64,000 bases of DNA, from the NCBI RefSeq assembly GCF_020532605.1, contig NZ_JAJATW010000012.1, positions 1 to 64,000 on the forward strand, written 5' to 3'. The DNA comes from Marinomonas algarum. GTDB taxonomy: Bacteria > Pseudomonadota > Gammaproteobacteria > Pseudomonadales > Marinomonadaceae. The notes beneath the pieces are model-generated. The model made no database searches, had not been told where the DNA came from, and saw nothing but the letters and a program-made list of their open reading frames with translations. Positions 20,931 to 30,530 of this stretch are shown in pieces. The translations under genes were made by a program, and so were the position numbers. How positions within the stretch are numbered: the first letter of the stretch is position 1; each line of letters begins with the position of its first letter.

Positions 20931-20990
20931 AAAATATCGCTTTTACTGCACGAACTAACGCGTTTACCTAAAGACTACACGTTTCTACGC

Positions 20991-21590
20991 TTAACGTTTC
21001 TGATGTTTTTCCCAATCATCTAGACGCGCCTTCTCTGTCTTTTTGAATAAAATATACACAGCACCTAAGCCGCCGTGATAACGTTGCGCCGTGTGAAACG
21101 CCATGACCTGATCAAGGTCTCTCAACCATTTATTAACATAGCTTTTTAACATGGCACGATTATCTGGGTCAGGCGTTCTTTCCCCCTTACCGTGCACTAA
21201 AATAGCAACGCGAATATCATTTCGCATACAGTCATCAGCAAACTGATACACTTGCTCACGAGCTTGCGCGACCGTATGGCGATGTAGGTCTAAGCGTGCC
21301 TCAATGCCATACTTGCCTTGCCGTAAACGCTTAAACACACCATCCTGAACACCAGCGCGTTTAAATTCCAACATATCATTAGGATCAACCTTTTCGACGA
21401 AATCGTGGGTCAAATGGTTTCGATCAGCCTCAGTCACCATGATGGCAGCACTTTGCCGTTCATGAAAATCCACTTGTGGTCCTTTTTTTCTCAAGTAGAT
21501 TTCACTTTTCTTGAGAGGCTTAATATCGGCTACCTCCTGAGCAAACAAAGATACATCATCGTCACCCACTGAATCTTCTTTTCCTCTCAT
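20991..21590 (-). CDS. Smr-domain protein, SmrA-like putative nuclease
   Basis: The 199-residue protein carries a C-terminal Smr domain. The DLHRHT motif is near residue 102 and LVHGKGER near 132, the variant of the LHGxG loop, followed by the AFHTAQRYHGGLGAVYILFK-type end. The first 85 residues resemble the N-terminal part of the E. coli YdaL/SmrA group (SLFAQEVADIKPLKK). Smr domains in MutS2 and SmrA/B act on nucleic acids, and recent work on SmrB concerns mRNA cleavage at collided ribosomes. Which of these roles applies here is not shown. It appears to be a single gene, with a terminator on its upstream side. Confidence 0.82.
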   Translation of the reverse strand: MRGKEDSVGDDDVSLFAQEVADIKPLKKSEIYLRKKGPQVDFHERQSAAIMVTEADRNHLTHDFVEKVDPNDMLEFKRAGVQDGVFKRLRQGKYGIEARLDLHRHTVAQAREQVYQFADDCMRNDIRVAILVHGKGERTPDPDNRAMLKSYVNKWLRDLDQVMAFHTAQRYHGGLGAVYILFKKTEKARLDDWEKHQKR

Positions 21591-21613
21591 AACCTGTCAC
21601 CTATAAAACAACT

Positions 21614-21635
21614 AAAGCCCCAAAATAGGGGCTTT
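21614..21635 (-). terminator. rho-independent terminator-like hairpin
   Basis: AAAGCCCC (21614-21621) and GGGGCTTT (21628-21635) form a perfect 8-bp stem around a 6-nt loop. It lies after the usp remnant and before the Smr gene. The T run after the stem is short in either direction. Confidence 0.6.
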
Positions 21636-21741
21636 CTGCTGTACATCATTAAATATTCACTCATTGATGTTCGCGTTAAACCATCAAGATGCTCTTAATA
21701 CTGAAACGATTTATCAAGAGCGCTGTGATAAAAAGCATAGG

Positions 21742-22074
21742 TTAACGTTTTTTATCGATCAATGGCACAACCAAAACGGGCACTCGAGATCTTGACAGGA
21801 CATTTTTTGCCACACTGCCTAGAAACGTTTCAACAAAGCCTTTTTCATGAGTCCCCATCACAATGAGATCCGCATGCAAATCACGCGACGCGTTTAAAAT
21901 CGCTTCTACAGGATACGATTCAATCACCTTAAGGGATTTCACTTTATCACGAAATACCCGATCCTCTGGTGTAACCTGTGACCAAAACTCATCTTGCTTT
22001 TTTTCCAGCTTAGCTAGCGCTTGCCGTTTACGTGCCCTAAGTATAAAAAAAGAAATGCAAAATAAAAAAGCCCC
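21742..22074 (-). pseudogene. universal stress protein, 5'-truncated remnant
   Basis: The C-terminal part of a UspA-family protein is intact: EAILNASRDLHADLIVMGTH, then GSVAKNVLSR and the VPVLVV strand that ends Usp domains. Reading upstream, the frame stays open to a stop at 22075-22077 and still looks like Usp helix sequence (RKRQALAKLEKKQDEFW). The first 40-45 residues, including the beta-1 strand and its ATP-contacting aspartate, are missing. There is no ATG, and the only possible start is a GTG at 21942 that would give 66 residues with no ribosome-binding site. The lost end runs into the ssb terminator. I read it as a gene truncated by deletion, though a short functional peptide is not excluded. 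Confidence 0.7.
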
Positions 22075-22107
22075 TTAAATGAAGTGACCCCATAAAAGGA
22101 GCTTTTT
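22064..22107 (-). terminator. terminator of the MFS-ssb operon
   Basis: Minus-strand arms AAAAAGCTCCTT and AAGGGGCTTTTT pair with one G-U around a 19-nt loop and are followed by a run of T. It lies about 34 nt after the ssb stop and overlaps the broken edge of the usp remnant. Confidence 0.65.
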
Positions 22108-22140
22108 CGTCAACACTAACAGTGACTGCCTATGCATTCC

Positions 22141-22824
22141 TCAAAAAGGAATGTCATCATCGAAATCGTCAAAATTTGGCGCTGGTTGTGGCTTAGCTTC
22201 AGGCGGTCGTTGTTGAGGCTGCGGAGCGGCTTGTTGTGGTGCAGGTTGCGCTGGCGCTTGCTGTGGCGCACTGCCCCAACTACCAAAAGATTGTGGCTGA
22301 GCAGGTGCTTGCTGAGGAGCAGATTGTTGCGGTGCTGGCTGTTGAGCATATCCGCCCTGCGGTTGATTAAAGCCCTGCTGTGGCTGCTGACCGTAACCGC
22401 CTTGTTGAGGTTGCTGATTGCCATAGCCGCCTTGCGCGCCTGCGTCATAACCACCTTGTTGACCGCCAGCGTTATCACCACGCCCGTCTAAGAGTTGCAT
22501 CTCATTAGCGATGATCTCCGTTGTATAACGTTTAATCCCGTCTTTTTCCCACTCACGGGTACGTAATGAGCCTTCAACGTAGACTTTTGACCCTTTTTTG
22601 ATGAAATCACCTGCGATTTGACCCAAGCGATAGTTTCCACGGTCCATAAACGCAACACGATGCCATTCTGTTCGTTCTTGCATTTGTCCACTTTGCTTGT
22701 CGCGCCAGCTTTCCGATGTCGCTAAGCTAACATTGGCAACCGCAGCACCTGATGGCATGAAGCGAACTTCAGCATCATTACCCGCGTTTCCAATTAAAAT
22801 GACCTTGTTAATTCCACGTGCCAT
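22141..22824 (-). CDS. ssb: single-stranded DNA-binding protein
   Basis: SSB coats single-stranded DNA in replication, repair and recombination and recruits partners through its tail. The OB fold covers about residues 1-110 ([16 protein letters not shown] at the start, EWHRVAF near 55). A long linker rich in Q, G, P and A follows, and the sequence ends in the acidic DDDIPF partner-binding tip. I start at the ATG at 22824 with GGAG upstream, giving 227 residues; an in-frame TTG five codons earlier overlaps the ribosome-binding site. The linker is longer than in E. coli SSB (178 residues in total). It follows the MFS gene by 36 nt. Confidence 0.97.
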   Translation of the reverse strand: MARGINKVILIGNAGNDAEVRFMPSGAAVANVSLATSESWRDKQSGQMQERTEWHRVAFMDRGNYRLGQIAGDFIKKGSKVYVEGSLRTREWEKDGIKRYTTEIIANEMQLLDGRGDNAGGQQGGYDAGAQGGYGNQQPQQGGYGQQPQQGFNQPQGGYAQQPAPQQSAPQQAPAQPQSFGSWGSAPQQAPAQPAPQQAAPQPQQRPPEAKPQPAPNFDDFDDDIPF

Positions 22825-22860
22825 GACGTTGTTCTCCAACTAAAAATCAAATAATACGTT

Positions 22861-24219
22861 TTAAAGACGAATCTGCGGAGCAATGCGCAGTAAAGCGTCT
22901 TTATCTAATGTCTTTTTATCTACCTTAAGATAAGCAGTTTGCTCATCTTGGAATATTTGCATACCTTCCACTCCTTGGACTTTTTCAAGCTGATCCGACA
23001 ACTTGGATAATGTTTCTTCTGTCATATTAGGCGTACTGAACGCAATACTGCTTAGCTGAGGCGGCGCCGGTTGTAAAAAACACACGAATGTCCACACCAG
23101 AAAAATAACGCCCACAACCCAAAAGACACCACCATTTGGCGCATACTGGAGCAACCAGCCGCCACCAACACCACCGATAAACGACCCCATAAACTGATGG
23201 GTCGAAAACACGCCCATTGCGGTCCCACGGTAACCGACAGGCGCCAATTTACTTACCATCGAAGGCAATAGAGCCTCTAAGGCATTAAAACCGACAAAAT
23301 AAACCCATAGTAACAACCCAAAGACCCAAAGATACGGTGCCATTTGAAGAAAAATAGAGCTCAGTGCCAATAATAAAAGCACGCCCGTCAGCACACCCTG
23401 CATCTTGCCTTTTGATTCCGCAATGATGACTAATGGTAGCATACCTACAAAAGCAAAACCCATGATGACAAGGTACAACCAGCTGTGCTCATCCAATGAT
23501 AAGTCATAGGTTTGAATAAGTAGATTAGGCACGGCCACAAACAAGGCGGTCAAACTCGCATGTAAAAACAAAACACTGACGTTAAGAAACCTTAACCGGC
23601 CGTCTTTCAATACTGCCCCAAGGGCTTGCCAACTGGGTGTTGTGTCTCGACGAAACGCATGTTGAACAATGTTTGGCACAGCAAATACAATGAGAGCAAT
23701 GCCCAATAAAGACAAAATAAAAGACAAATAAAACAAGCCAGACAAACCAACCAGTGCAAATAACCACGGACCCAGCACGAGAGACAACATAAAAGAAGCG
23801 CCAATGCTCACACCGACCATGGCCATCGCTTTACCTCGGTTTTGCTCCCGGGTCACGTCACTCAATAAGGCCATCAAGGTGCTCGCGATAGCACCAGCAC
23901 CTTGCACCGCACGTCCAACAATTAAGGTGTTAATATCATTCGCATTTGCACAAATTAAACTGCCGACCGCGAACAATAACAAACCGATCACAATCACTCG
24001 CTTTCGACCAATCTTGTCTGACCACATGCCCATAGGAATTTGCAAACTTGCCTGAGTCAGGCCATAAACCCCTATCGCTGTACCAATGAGCGCCGCATCA
24101 GCACCGGTTAAACCATCTGCCGCAACACTGATAACCGGCATAATAAGGAACAGACCCAGCATTCTAAATAAGTAGACCAAGGCCAAAGCAAGCACTGAAC
24201 GCCGTTCTAAAAGATCCAT
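22861..24219 (-). CDS. MFS transporter, YajR-like with C-terminal YAM domain
   Basis: The 452-residue protein has twelve predicted membrane helices and the MFS motif A near residue 68 (DKIGRKRVI). The N-terminus (YLFRMLGLFLIMPVI) resembles E. coli YajR. After the last helix, from about residue 390, comes a soluble stretch of about 60 residues (LSDQLEKVQGVEGMQIF and onward) matching the ferredoxin-like YAM domain of YajR. The substrate is unknown. The order MFS-ssb, divergent from uvrA, is also that of Pseudomonas aeruginosa as I recall it. Being in the uvrA divergon, it may fall under LexA control. Confidence 0.87.
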   Translation of the reverse strand: MDLLERRSVLALALVYLFRMLGLFLIMPVISVAADGLTGADAALIGTAIGVYGLTQASLQIPMGMWSDKIGRKRVIVIGLLLFAVGSLICANANDINTLIVGRAVQGAGAIASTLMALLSDVTREQNRGKAMAMVGVSIGASFMLSLVLGPWLFALVGLSGLFYLSFILSLLGIALIVFAVPNIVQHAFRRDTTPSWQALGAVLKDGRLRFLNVSVLFLHASLTALFVAVPNLLIQTYDLSLDEHSWLYLVIMGFAFVGMLPLVIIAESKGKMQGVLTGVLLLLALSSIFLQMAPYLWVFGLLLWVYFVGFNALEALLPSMVSKLAPVGYRGTAMGVFSTHQFMGSFIGGVGGGWLLQYAPNGGVFWVVGVIFLVWTFVCFLQPAPPQLSSIAFSTPNMTEETLSKLSDQLEKVQGVEGMQIFQDEQTAYLKVDKKTLDKDALLRIAPQIRL

Positions 24220-24285
24220 AAAGAGGTCACAACCACTTAGCTTAAAGGTTTGAAGAGAAAGATCGTCATTTTACAAAAAATACCG

Positions 24286-24314
24286 TTGAAGCTCCATTTC
24301 AAGTACTGTAAAAA
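24286..24314 (+). promoter_or_regulatory. uvrA promoter
   Basis: TTGAAG (24286-24291) and TAAAAA (24309-24314) are spaced by 17 nt. The -10 lies inside the LexA box at 24304-24324, so repressor binding would exclude polymerase. Confidence 0.5.
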
Positions 24315-24324
24315 TAGACAGTTA
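24304..24324. promoter_or_regulatory. LexA (SOS) box in the uvrA/MFS-ssb divergon
   Basis: CTGT (24306-24309), eight A/T-rich bases and ACAG (24318-24321) fit the gammaproteobacterial LexA consensus CTGT-N8-ACAG, with matching flanks TA and TT. It lies 53 bp before uvrA and 80 bp before the MFS gene. Confidence 0.8.
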
Positions 24325-24376
24325 TTTCATTTACTAACAGATTCATGTCTGTTGATCGACTTCACATTGGAGACTC

Positions 24377-27202
24377 ATGGATACCATTACAATACGTGGG
24401 GCCCGCACTCATAATTTAAAGAATGTGGACCTAGACATCCCAAGAGACAAACTGGTCGTTATCACAGGGCTGTCTGGCTCAGGTAAATCTTCTTTGGCTT
24501 TTGACACGCTCTACGCAGAAGGCCAACGCCGCTATGTAGAATCGCTGTCAACCTATGCTAGACAGTTCCTTTCTATGATGGAAAAGCCTGACATTGACCA
24601 CATAGAAGGGCTCTCCCCTGCCATCTCTATCGAGCAAAAATCGACCTCTCATAACCCAAGGTCGACGGTGGGTACCATCACCGAAATTTACGATTATCTT
24701 CGCCTCTTATTTGCGCGAGCAGGCCAACCTCGTTGCCCTGATCATGGCGAGCCTTTGGAAGCGCAGACCATATCACAGATGGTCGATAAAGTGATATCGC
24801 TCCCTGAAGAGACCAAAATGATGCTGCTTGCCCCCATTGTCAAGGACAGAAAAGGTGAGCAACTTCATGTTATTAGTGACCTGCTATCGAAAGGCTTTAT
24901 AAGAGCAAGGATAGACGGAATCGTTGTTGATCTCGATGACGCACCAGCGCTAGAAAAAAACAAAAAGCACACGATTGAAGTTGTTATCGATCGTTTTAAA
25001 GTACGCTCAGATTTGCAACTTAGATTAGCTGAGTCGTTTGAAACCTGCCTAGGGTTGTCTGACGGTATCGCTAAAGTCATCAACATGGATGATGACCAAG
25101 AAGAATACATTTTCTCAAGCAAATTTGCCTGCCCCGTTTGTGGTTATAGCTTGACCGAATTAGAACCACGTTTATTCTCCTTCAATAACCCGAATGGTGC
25201 ATGCCAAACCTGTGATGGTTTAGGCACTCATCAAATGTTCGATCCAGACAGAATCATTCAAGATGAAACATTGACTCTGGCCGAAGGTGCTATTCGTGGT
25301 TGGGGGCGTCGCAGCATTTTTTATTATCAGCAGCTAAACGCACTAGCAAAGCATTACGGCTTTGATATTGAAGCGAAGTATAAAGACATACCTAGCGAGT
25401 TCAAAAAGCGCATCTTAAATGGCTCTGGCAAAGACGCAATTGATTTTGTTTATATCAATGAGCGCGGCGATAAGATGACACGCTCGCACCCTTTTGAAGG
25501 GGTGATACCAAATTTGCAGCGCCGTTATCATGAAACAGAGTCTGACAGCGTTAGAGATGATTTGTCTCAGTACATTAGCGTACAACCTTGTCCAGACTGT
25601 CACGGTTCACGCCTTAATCGAGCAGCAAGAAACGTCTTTATTCAAGAACAAACCTTACCTGAGGTTGTCACCTACCCGATTGCTGAGTGTCTTCGCTACT
25701 TTGAGACCTTAGAACTCCCTGGTGCTCGAGGCGAAATTGCCTCTAAAATATTAAAAGAAATACGTGACCGTCTCACTTTCTTAGTCAATGTAGGCTTAGA
25801 CTATTTAACATTAGACCGTAAAGCAGATTCACTGTCTGGTGGTGAAGCACAACGTATTCGGCTTGCCAGTCAAATTGGAGCTGGACTTGTTGGTGTCATG
25901 TACATTTTAGATGAACCCTCAATCGGCCTACATCAACGGGACAACGAACGTCTTATCGCAACACTAACGCGCCTAAGAGATCTAGGAAACACCGTTATCG
26001 TTGTAGAACACGATGAAGACGCTATTCGTGTTGCAGATTTTGTCGTTGATATTGGTCCAGGAGCAGGCATACATGGTGGGCAGGTTATCGCCAGCGGTAC
26101 ACCAAAAGACATCATGAAATGCCCTGAGTCGGTAACGGGACAATACCTAACCGGTAAACGCAGTATTGAAGTGCCTTCCATTCGACATCCAGCGAAAGAT
26201 CAACAATATTTAAACTTGCTGGGTGCAACCGGTAATAATCTAAACAATGTCGACCTCAAAATACCCGTAGGTGTCATGACGTGCGTAACAGGTGTATCGG
26301 GATCAGGGAAATCTACCTTAATCAATGGCACCCTATACCCTTTAGCGGCCACAGCGCTGAACGGAGCGACGACACTCAAAGCAGCACCACACGAGAAAAT
26401 AGAGGGGTTAGCGCTGTTCGACAAATGTGTCGACATCGACCAAAGCCCTATCGGACGCACACCAAGATCGAACCCAGCGACTTACACCGGAATCTTCACG
26501 CCAATGCGTGAGTTGTTTGCTGCCACACAAGAGTCTCGCTCCCGTGGCTATAAACCAGGACGATTTAGCTTTAACGTGAAAGGCGGACGCTGTGAAGCCT
26601 GTCAAGGTGATGGTGTTATCAAAGTAGAAATGCACTTTTTACCTGACGTATATGTCCCGTGCGATACCTGTAAGGGAAAACGTTATAATCGCGAAACATT
26701 AGAGGTTTTATATAAGGGTAAAAATATACATCAGTGCCTGGAAATGACCATTGAAGACGCGCGCGAGTTCTTTGATCCTGTTCCATCTATAGCAAGAAAG
26801 CTGCAGACACTAATCGATGTTGGCTTAGGCTATATACGCTTAGGGCAAGCGGCAACAACGTTATCCGGCGGTGAAGCACAACGAGTGAAACTTGCTAAAG
26901 AATTATCCAAACGTGACACAGGAACCACGCTTTATATTCTCGATGAACCCACAACCGGACTGCACTTTGCAGACATAGAGCAGCTACTAAAAGTATTGCA
27001 TAGGTTAAGAGATCACGGAAACACAGTTGTGGTAATAGAACATAACCTTGATGTCATAAAAACAGCGGATTGGATAGTGGATTTAGGACCAGAAGGTGGT
27101 AGTGGGGGTGGCTATATCATTGGTGAAGGGACTCCCGAACACATCACTACAATAGACCAGTCGCATACCGGTCGCTTCTTAAAAACAATGCTCAACTCAT
27201 AA
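24377..27202 (+). CDS. uvrA: UvrABC excision repair subunit A
   Basis: UvrA is the ABC-type ATPase that finds bulky DNA lesions and loads UvrB. Two ATPase modules are visible: Walker [13 protein letters not shown] near residue 31 with the signature [12 protein letters not shown] near 490, and [12 protein letters not shown] near 640 with [15 protein letters not shown] near 835. Three CxxC zinc modules are present ([14 protein letters not shown] with [15 protein letters not shown], and CEACQGDG with [10 protein letters not shown]). The 941-residue length is standard. GGAG precedes the ATG by four bases. The LexA box upstream predicts SOS induction. Confidence 0.98.
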   Translation: MDTITIRGARTHNLKNVDLDIPRDKLVVITGLSGSGKSSLAFDTLYAEGQRRYVESLSTYARQFLSMMEKPDIDHIEGLSPAISIEQKSTSHNPRSTVGTITEIYDYLRLLFARAGQPRCPDHGEPLEAQTISQMVDKVISLPEETKMMLLAPIVKDRKGEQLHVISDLLSKGFIRARIDGIVVDLDDAPALEKNKKHTIEVVIDRFKVRSDLQLRLAESFETCLGLSDGIAKVINMDDDQEEYIFSSKFACPVCGYSLTELEPRLFSFNNPNGACQTCDGLGTHQMFDPDRIIQDETLTLAEGAIRGWGRRSIFYYQQLNALAKHYGFDIEAKYKDIPSEFKKRILNGSGKDAIDFVYINERGDKMTRSHPFEGVIPNLQRRYHETESDSVRDDLSQYISVQPCPDCHGSRLNRAARNVFIQEQTLPEVVTYPIAECLRYFETLELPGARGEIASKILKEIRDRLTFLVNVGLDYLTLDRKADSLSGGEAQRIRLASQIGAGLVGVMYILDEPSIGLHQRDNERLIATLTRLRDLGNTVIVVEHDEDAIRVADFVVDIGPGAGIHGGQVIASGTPKDIMKCPESVTGQYLTGKRSIEVPSIRHPAKDQQYLNLLGATGNNLNNVDLKIPVGVMTCVTGVSGSGKSTLINGTLYPLAATALNGATTLKAAPHEKIEGLALFDKCVDIDQSPIGRTPRSNPATYTGIFTPMRELFAATQESRSRGYKPGRFSFNVKGGRCEACQGDGVIKVEMHFLPDVYVPCDTCKGKRYNRETLEVLYKGKNIHQCLEMTIEDAREFFDPVPSIARKLQTLIDVGLGYIRLGQAATTLSGGEAQRVKLAKELSKRDTGTTLYILDEPTTGLHFADIEQLLKVLHRLRDHGNTVVVIEHNLDVIKTADWIVDLGPEGGSGGGYIIGEGTPEHITTIDQSHTGRFLKTMLNS

Positions 27203-27214
27203 GAGTAGTGAGTG

Positions 27215-27260
27215 GCTTTGAGCTGACATTGACAAATAAGTCTCTAAGTCAGCTCAAAGC
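27215..27260 (+). repeat. 13-bp perfect inverted repeat downstream of uvrA
   Basis: GCTTTGAGCTGAC (27215-27227) is exactly complementary to GTCAGCTCAAAGC (27248-27260) around a 20-nt A/T-rich centre. It begins 13 nt after the uvrA stop. No T tract follows the second arm, so it is not a classic terminator; it may stabilise or rho-terminate the uvrA mRNA. Confidence 0.6.
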
Positions 27261-27303
27261 ATGGCTTACAAATTCTTTTTAGACCATAAATTTTGTTGAG
27301 ACC

Positions 27304-27336
27304 AAAAAAAGCCGAGCATATAGCTCGGCTTTTTTA
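27304..27336. terminator. bidirectional terminator between uvrA and rplQ
   Basis: Seven A, GCCGAGC, an ATATA loop, GCTCGGC and six or more T form a perfect symmetric hairpin that works on both strands. It ends the alpha operon (minus strand) and uvrA (plus strand). Confidence 0.9.
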
Positions 27337-27349
27337 TTACAAACTGATG

Positions 27350-27730
27350 TTACTCAGCGGCTTCGTCAGCAACTGGACGATCGACCAGTTCAACATAAGC
27401 CATAGGTGCATTGTCACCAGAACGGAAGCCACATTTCAAAATGCGAACATAACCGCCAGGACGAGCTTGGTAACGAGGACCAAGTTCTGCGAACAATTTA
27501 CCTACTGCATCTTTGCTACGAGTACGAGCAAAGGCAAGACGACGATTCGCTACGGAATCAACTTTCGCCAATGTGATCAAAGGCTCAGCAACACGACGTA
27601 ATTCTTTTGCTTTAGGCAATGTAGTCTTAATGACTTCATGCTCAAACAAAGACGCTGCCATGTTTTTAAACATAGCTTTACGATGTGAGCTAGTACGGTT
27701 TAAGTGACGTCCACTCTTACGATGACGCAT
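27350..27730 (-). CDS. rplQ: 50S ribosomal protein L17
   Basis: L17 is a large-subunit protein near the exit tunnel. The 126 residues begin [20 protein letters not shown], the family's conserved start. It is the last gene of the alpha operon, 42 nt after rpoA, and is followed by the bidirectional terminator. In P. aeruginosa, as I recall, katA and bfrA lie between rplQ and uvrA; here they are absent. Confidence 0.97.
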   Translation of the reverse strand: MRHRKSGRHLNRTSSHRKAMFKNMAASLFEHEVIKTTLPKAKELRRVAEPLITLAKVDSVANRRLAFARTRSKDAVGKLFAELGPRYQARPGGYVRILKCGFRSGDNAPMAYVELVDRPVADEAAE

Positions 27731-27772
27731 TTTATATTCCTTACCAAACTACGGTGGCCAGGGAACAATGAC

Positions 27773-28777
27773 CTAGCGAGCTAGAACTTTGCTATCGTCT
27801 TTCAAACTAGCCGGTGGCCAATTCTCTAAACGCATTCCCAAAGACAAACCACGCTGTGCTAAAACATCTTTGATTTCAGTTAACGACTTCTTACCAAGGT
27901 TTGGCGTCTTAAGAAGCTCAACCTCAGTGCGTTGAATCAAATCACCGATGTAATAAATGTTCTCTGCTTTTAAACAGTTAGCACTGCGAACGGTCAATTC
28001 AAGATCATCAACCGGGCGTAGCAAAATTGGATCAATCTCATCCTCTTCTTCTACAACAGGTGCTTCGCTCTCGCTTTCAAGGGCGACGAACACAGCAATT
28101 TGTTGTTGTAGAATAGTCGCTGCACGACGAATAGCTTCTTCAGGGTCAATTGTACCATTAGACTCGATGTCTAAAACCAACTTATCTAAATCAGTACGTT
28201 GCTCTACACGAGCATTATCGACACTGTAAGCAACACGGCGAACAGGGCTGAATGAGGCATCCAGCTGCAAGCGACCAATTGGACGAGTCTCATCGTCGCC
28301 AGCAACACGAGCATCAGCAGGCTCATAACCACGACCACGAGCGACTTTGATCTGCATAGTTAACTCTGCAGTATCATCTAAGTGCGCAATCACATGATCA
28401 GGGTTAGCGATCTCTGCATCGGCAACTAACTGAATATCTCCAGCAGTTACGATACCAGGACCTTTTTTACTTAAAGTAAGAGTTGCTTCATCTTGCCCGT
28501 GTAGAGCGATCGCAACTCCTTTCAGGTTAAGAAGAATTTCAATTACATCTTCCTTAACCCCTTCGATTGCGCTGTATTCGTGTAATACACCGTCGATTTC
28601 GACTTCAACAATCGCACAACCTGGCATTGAAGATAAAAGAATACGGCGCAACGCATTACCTAGAGTATGACCGAAACCACGTTCAAGTGGTTGCAGTGTA
28701 ACTTTAGCGCGAGTATTGCCTAATTCCTGCACTTCAATGTTGCGTGGGGTTAACAATTCGCTCACTGAACGCTGCAT
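27773..28777 (-). CDS. rpoA: RNA polymerase alpha subunit
   Basis: Alpha dimerises to nucleate RNA polymerase assembly and contacts UP elements and activators. The N-terminal assembly domain spans residues 1 to about 235 ([20 protein letters not shown] near 34). A glutamate-rich linker leads to the C-terminal domain from about 250, with the DNA-contacting [14 protein letters not shown] and NLGKKSL segments. The 334-residue length is normal, somewhat longer than E. coli because of the linker and tail. Upstream are rpsD, rpsK and rpsM. Confidence 0.98.
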   Translation of the reverse strand: MQRSVSELLTPRNIEVQELGNTRAKVTLQPLERGFGHTLGNALRRILLSSMPGCAIVEVEIDGVLHEYSAIEGVKEDVIEILLNLKGVAIALHGQDEATLTLSKKGPGIVTAGDIQLVADAEIANPDHVIAHLDDTAELTMQIKVARGRGYEPADARVAGDDETRPIGRLQLDASFSPVRRVAYSVDNARVEQRTDLDKLVLDIESNGTIDPEEAIRRAATILQQQIAVFVALESESEAPVVEEEDEIDPILLRPVDDLELTVRSANCLKAENIYYIGDLIQRTEVELLKTPNLGKKSLTEIKDVLAQRGLSLGMRLENWPPASLKDDSKVLAR

Positions 28778-28810
28778 AGATCCACCTATTTCTTAATCCT
28801 AGCTACCGAC

Positions 28811-29431
28811 TTACTTAGAGTAAAGTTCGACAATTAGGTTCTCATTAATTTCAGCTGACAAATCGGCACGTTCTGGTACGGCTTTGTAAGTCGCTTCCAG
28901 TTTAGTTGCATCAACTTCGATCCAATGGATCGGTGCACGACTTTTAGATAGCTCTAGTGCGCTTTGTACACGCAATTGCTTCTTAGCTTTTTCACGAATT
29001 GACACAACGTCACCAGCTTTCACTTGGTAAGACGGAATGTTAACCGTTGCGCCATTAACTAGAATGCCTTTGTGGCCTACTAGCTGACGAGCTTCCGCAC
29101 GTGTAGAACCAAAACCTGCGCGATATACAACGTTATCTAAACGCGATTCCAAAAGTTGCAGAAGGTTCTCACCAGTTGCACCTTTGATACGAGCAGCAGA
29201 TTTGTAGTAGTTGCGGAATTGTTTCTCAAGTACACCGTACATACGACGTACTTTTTGTTTTTCACGTAACTGTAAGCCGTAATCAGAAAGACGACCGCGA
29301 CGTGCGCCATGCACACCTGGTACTGTCTCTGCTTTACATTTCGACTCAAGAGCGCGTGAACCGCTCTTCAATTGCAAGTCGGTACCTTCACGACGAGACA
29401 ACTTACAAGTTGGACCTATATAACGAGCCAT
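28811..29431 (-). CDS. rpsD: 30S ribosomal protein S4
   Basis: S4 starts 16S rRNA folding and represses the alpha operon in enterobacteria. The 206-residue sequence begins [16 protein letters not shown], and the S4 RNA-binding domain lies at about 96-160 ([20 protein letters not shown]). The N-terminal region has C9 but not the four-cysteine zinc knuckle of some bacteria. It lies 17 nt after rpsK and 33 nt before rpoA. Whether autoregulation is conserved is open, since the leader before rpsM is short. Confidence 0.97.
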   Translation of the reverse strand: MARYIGPTCKLSRREGTDLQLKSGSRALESKCKAETVPGVHGARRGRLSDYGLQLREKQKVRRMYGVLEKQFRNYYKSAARIKGATGENLLQLLESRLDNVVYRAGFGSTRAEARQLVGHKGILVNGATVNIPSYQVKAGDVVSIREKAKKQLRVQSALELSKSRAPIHWIEVDATKLEATYKAVPERADLSAEINENLIVELYSK

Positions 29432-29447
29432 GTATCTGTCTCCTCAA

Positions 29448-29840
29448 TTAAACGCGACGTTTCTTAGGTGGACGGCAACCATTGTGCGGGATTGGCGTCA
29501 CATCTGTGATGTTGTTAATACGTAAACCTAAAGAGTTCAATGCGCGAACTGCAGACTCACGACCAGGACCAGGGCCCTTAATCATTACATCAACGTTTTT
29601 AAGGCCAAATTCTTGTGCGACAGTACCGGCACGCTCCGCTGCTACTTGAGCTGCGAAAGGCGTACTTTTACGAGATCCACGAAAACCAGAACCACCGGCA
29701 GTAGCCCAAGACAACGCATTGCCTTGACGGTCGGTGATGGTCACGATCGTGTTATTAAATGAAGCATGTACATGAGCAACACCATCGACGACCGTCTTTT
29801 TGACTTTCTTCTTAGTGTTGCGCGTAGCTGGCTTAGCCAT
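29448..29840 (-). CDS. rpsK: 30S ribosomal protein S11
   Basis: S11 forms part of the 30S platform beside the mRNA exit. The 130 residues show the family blocks [17 protein letters not shown] (24-40), [14 protein letters not shown] (52-65) and the C-terminal [18 protein letters not shown]. It lies between rpsM (65 nt upstream) and rpsD in the alpha operon. Confidence 0.97.
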   Translation of the reverse strand: MAKPATRNTKKKVKKTVVDGVAHVHASFNNTIVTITDRQGNALSWATAGGSGFRGSRKSTPFAAQVAAERAGTVAQEFGLKNVDVMIKGPGPGRESAVRALNSLGLRINNITDVTPIPHNGCRPPKKRRV

Positions 29841-29905
29841 ATTGCACTTTCCTATTTAATGCTCAGCTTTAGCAAACTTAGTGGCTAAAGCGAAACGCGT
29901 TCAAA

Positions 29906-30262
29906 TTACTTACGAATAGGCTTACGAGGGCCTTTTCGTGTACGGGCGTTCGTTTTGGTACGTTGACCACGAACTGGTAGGCTGCGGCGATGACGAATCC
30001 CGCGATTACAACCTAAGTCCATCAAGCGTTTGATAGACATACTGACTTCACGACGTAAGTCACCCTCTACAGTATACTTAGCAACTTCGCCACGAAGCTC
30101 ATCAAGCACTACATCGCTTAATGAACCTATTTTCGCAGTTTCTGCAACACCTGTAGCAGCGCAAATAGCGCGTGAACGAGTGCGACCGATTCCGAAGATG
30201 TAAGTCAGAGAAATGACCGCATGTTTATTGTCAGGAATATTGACACCGGCTATACGAGCCAT
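29906..30262 (-). CDS. rpsM: 30S ribosomal protein S13
   Basis: S13 sits in the 30S head and contacts the P-site tRNA and L5. The 118 residues begin [19 protein letters not shown] and end in the basic [17 protein letters not shown] tail typical of the family. It is the first gene of the alpha operon, with a promoter about 70 nt upstream and CGGAG before the ATG. A small hairpin, GATGA paired with TCATC, lies between promoter and ribosome-binding site. Confidence 0.97.
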   Translation of the reverse strand: MARIAGVNIPDNKHAVISLTYIFGIGRTRSRAICAATGVAETAKIGSLSDVVLDELRGEVAKYTVEGDLRREVSMSIKRLMDLGCNRGIRHRRSLPVRGQRTKTNARTRKGPRKPIRK

Positions 30263-30328
30263 TCACTTTACTCCGTTGTTATTGATGATTAAATATTAAT
30301 TCATCTTTTACTATCATGAGGGCGGCAG

Positions 30329-30357
30329 ATTATGCCTATCTTTAGGCAATAAATCAA
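30329..30357 (-). promoter_or_regulatory. alpha operon promoter
   Basis: TTGATT (30352-30357) and CATAAT (30329-30334) are spaced by 17 nt on the minus strand and followed by CTGCCGCCC. An inverted repeat, TGCCTA-TCTT-TAGGCA (30333-30348), lies in the spacer and touches the -10. The predicted leader is about 60 nt. Confidence 0.55.
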
Positions 30358-30389
30358 CCACCCTTTCCTATCATCGAGCGAGCTCGCTA

Positions 30390-30503
30390 TTAACCTTGAC
30401 GCTGTTTGTGACGAGGCTCAATGCAAATCACTCGAACTGAACCGTTACGACGAACGATTTTGCAGTTACGACAGATTTTCTTTACAGATGCACGTACTTT
30501 CAT
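30390..30503 (-). CDS. rpmJ: 50S ribosomal protein L36 (zinc-binding form)
   Basis: This 37-residue protein reads [15 protein letters not shown] at the start and EPRHKQRQG at the end. The zinc ligands C11, C14, C27 and H32 are all present, so it is the zinc-containing paralogue. It follows secY by 27 nt and precedes the alpha promoter, the usual place at the end of the spc operon. Confidence 0.95.
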   Translation of the reverse strand: MKVRASVKKICRNCKIVRRNGSVRVICIEPRHKQRQG

Positions 30504-30530
30504 GTTCAACTCCAACCTATGCATAGCGCC

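Noticed and set aside
22116..22491. Open frames rich in Arg/Leu/Trp or Gln/Asn/Ser overlapping ssb
   Set aside because: They are shadows of the repetitive Q/G/P-rich linker of ssb and have no family character.
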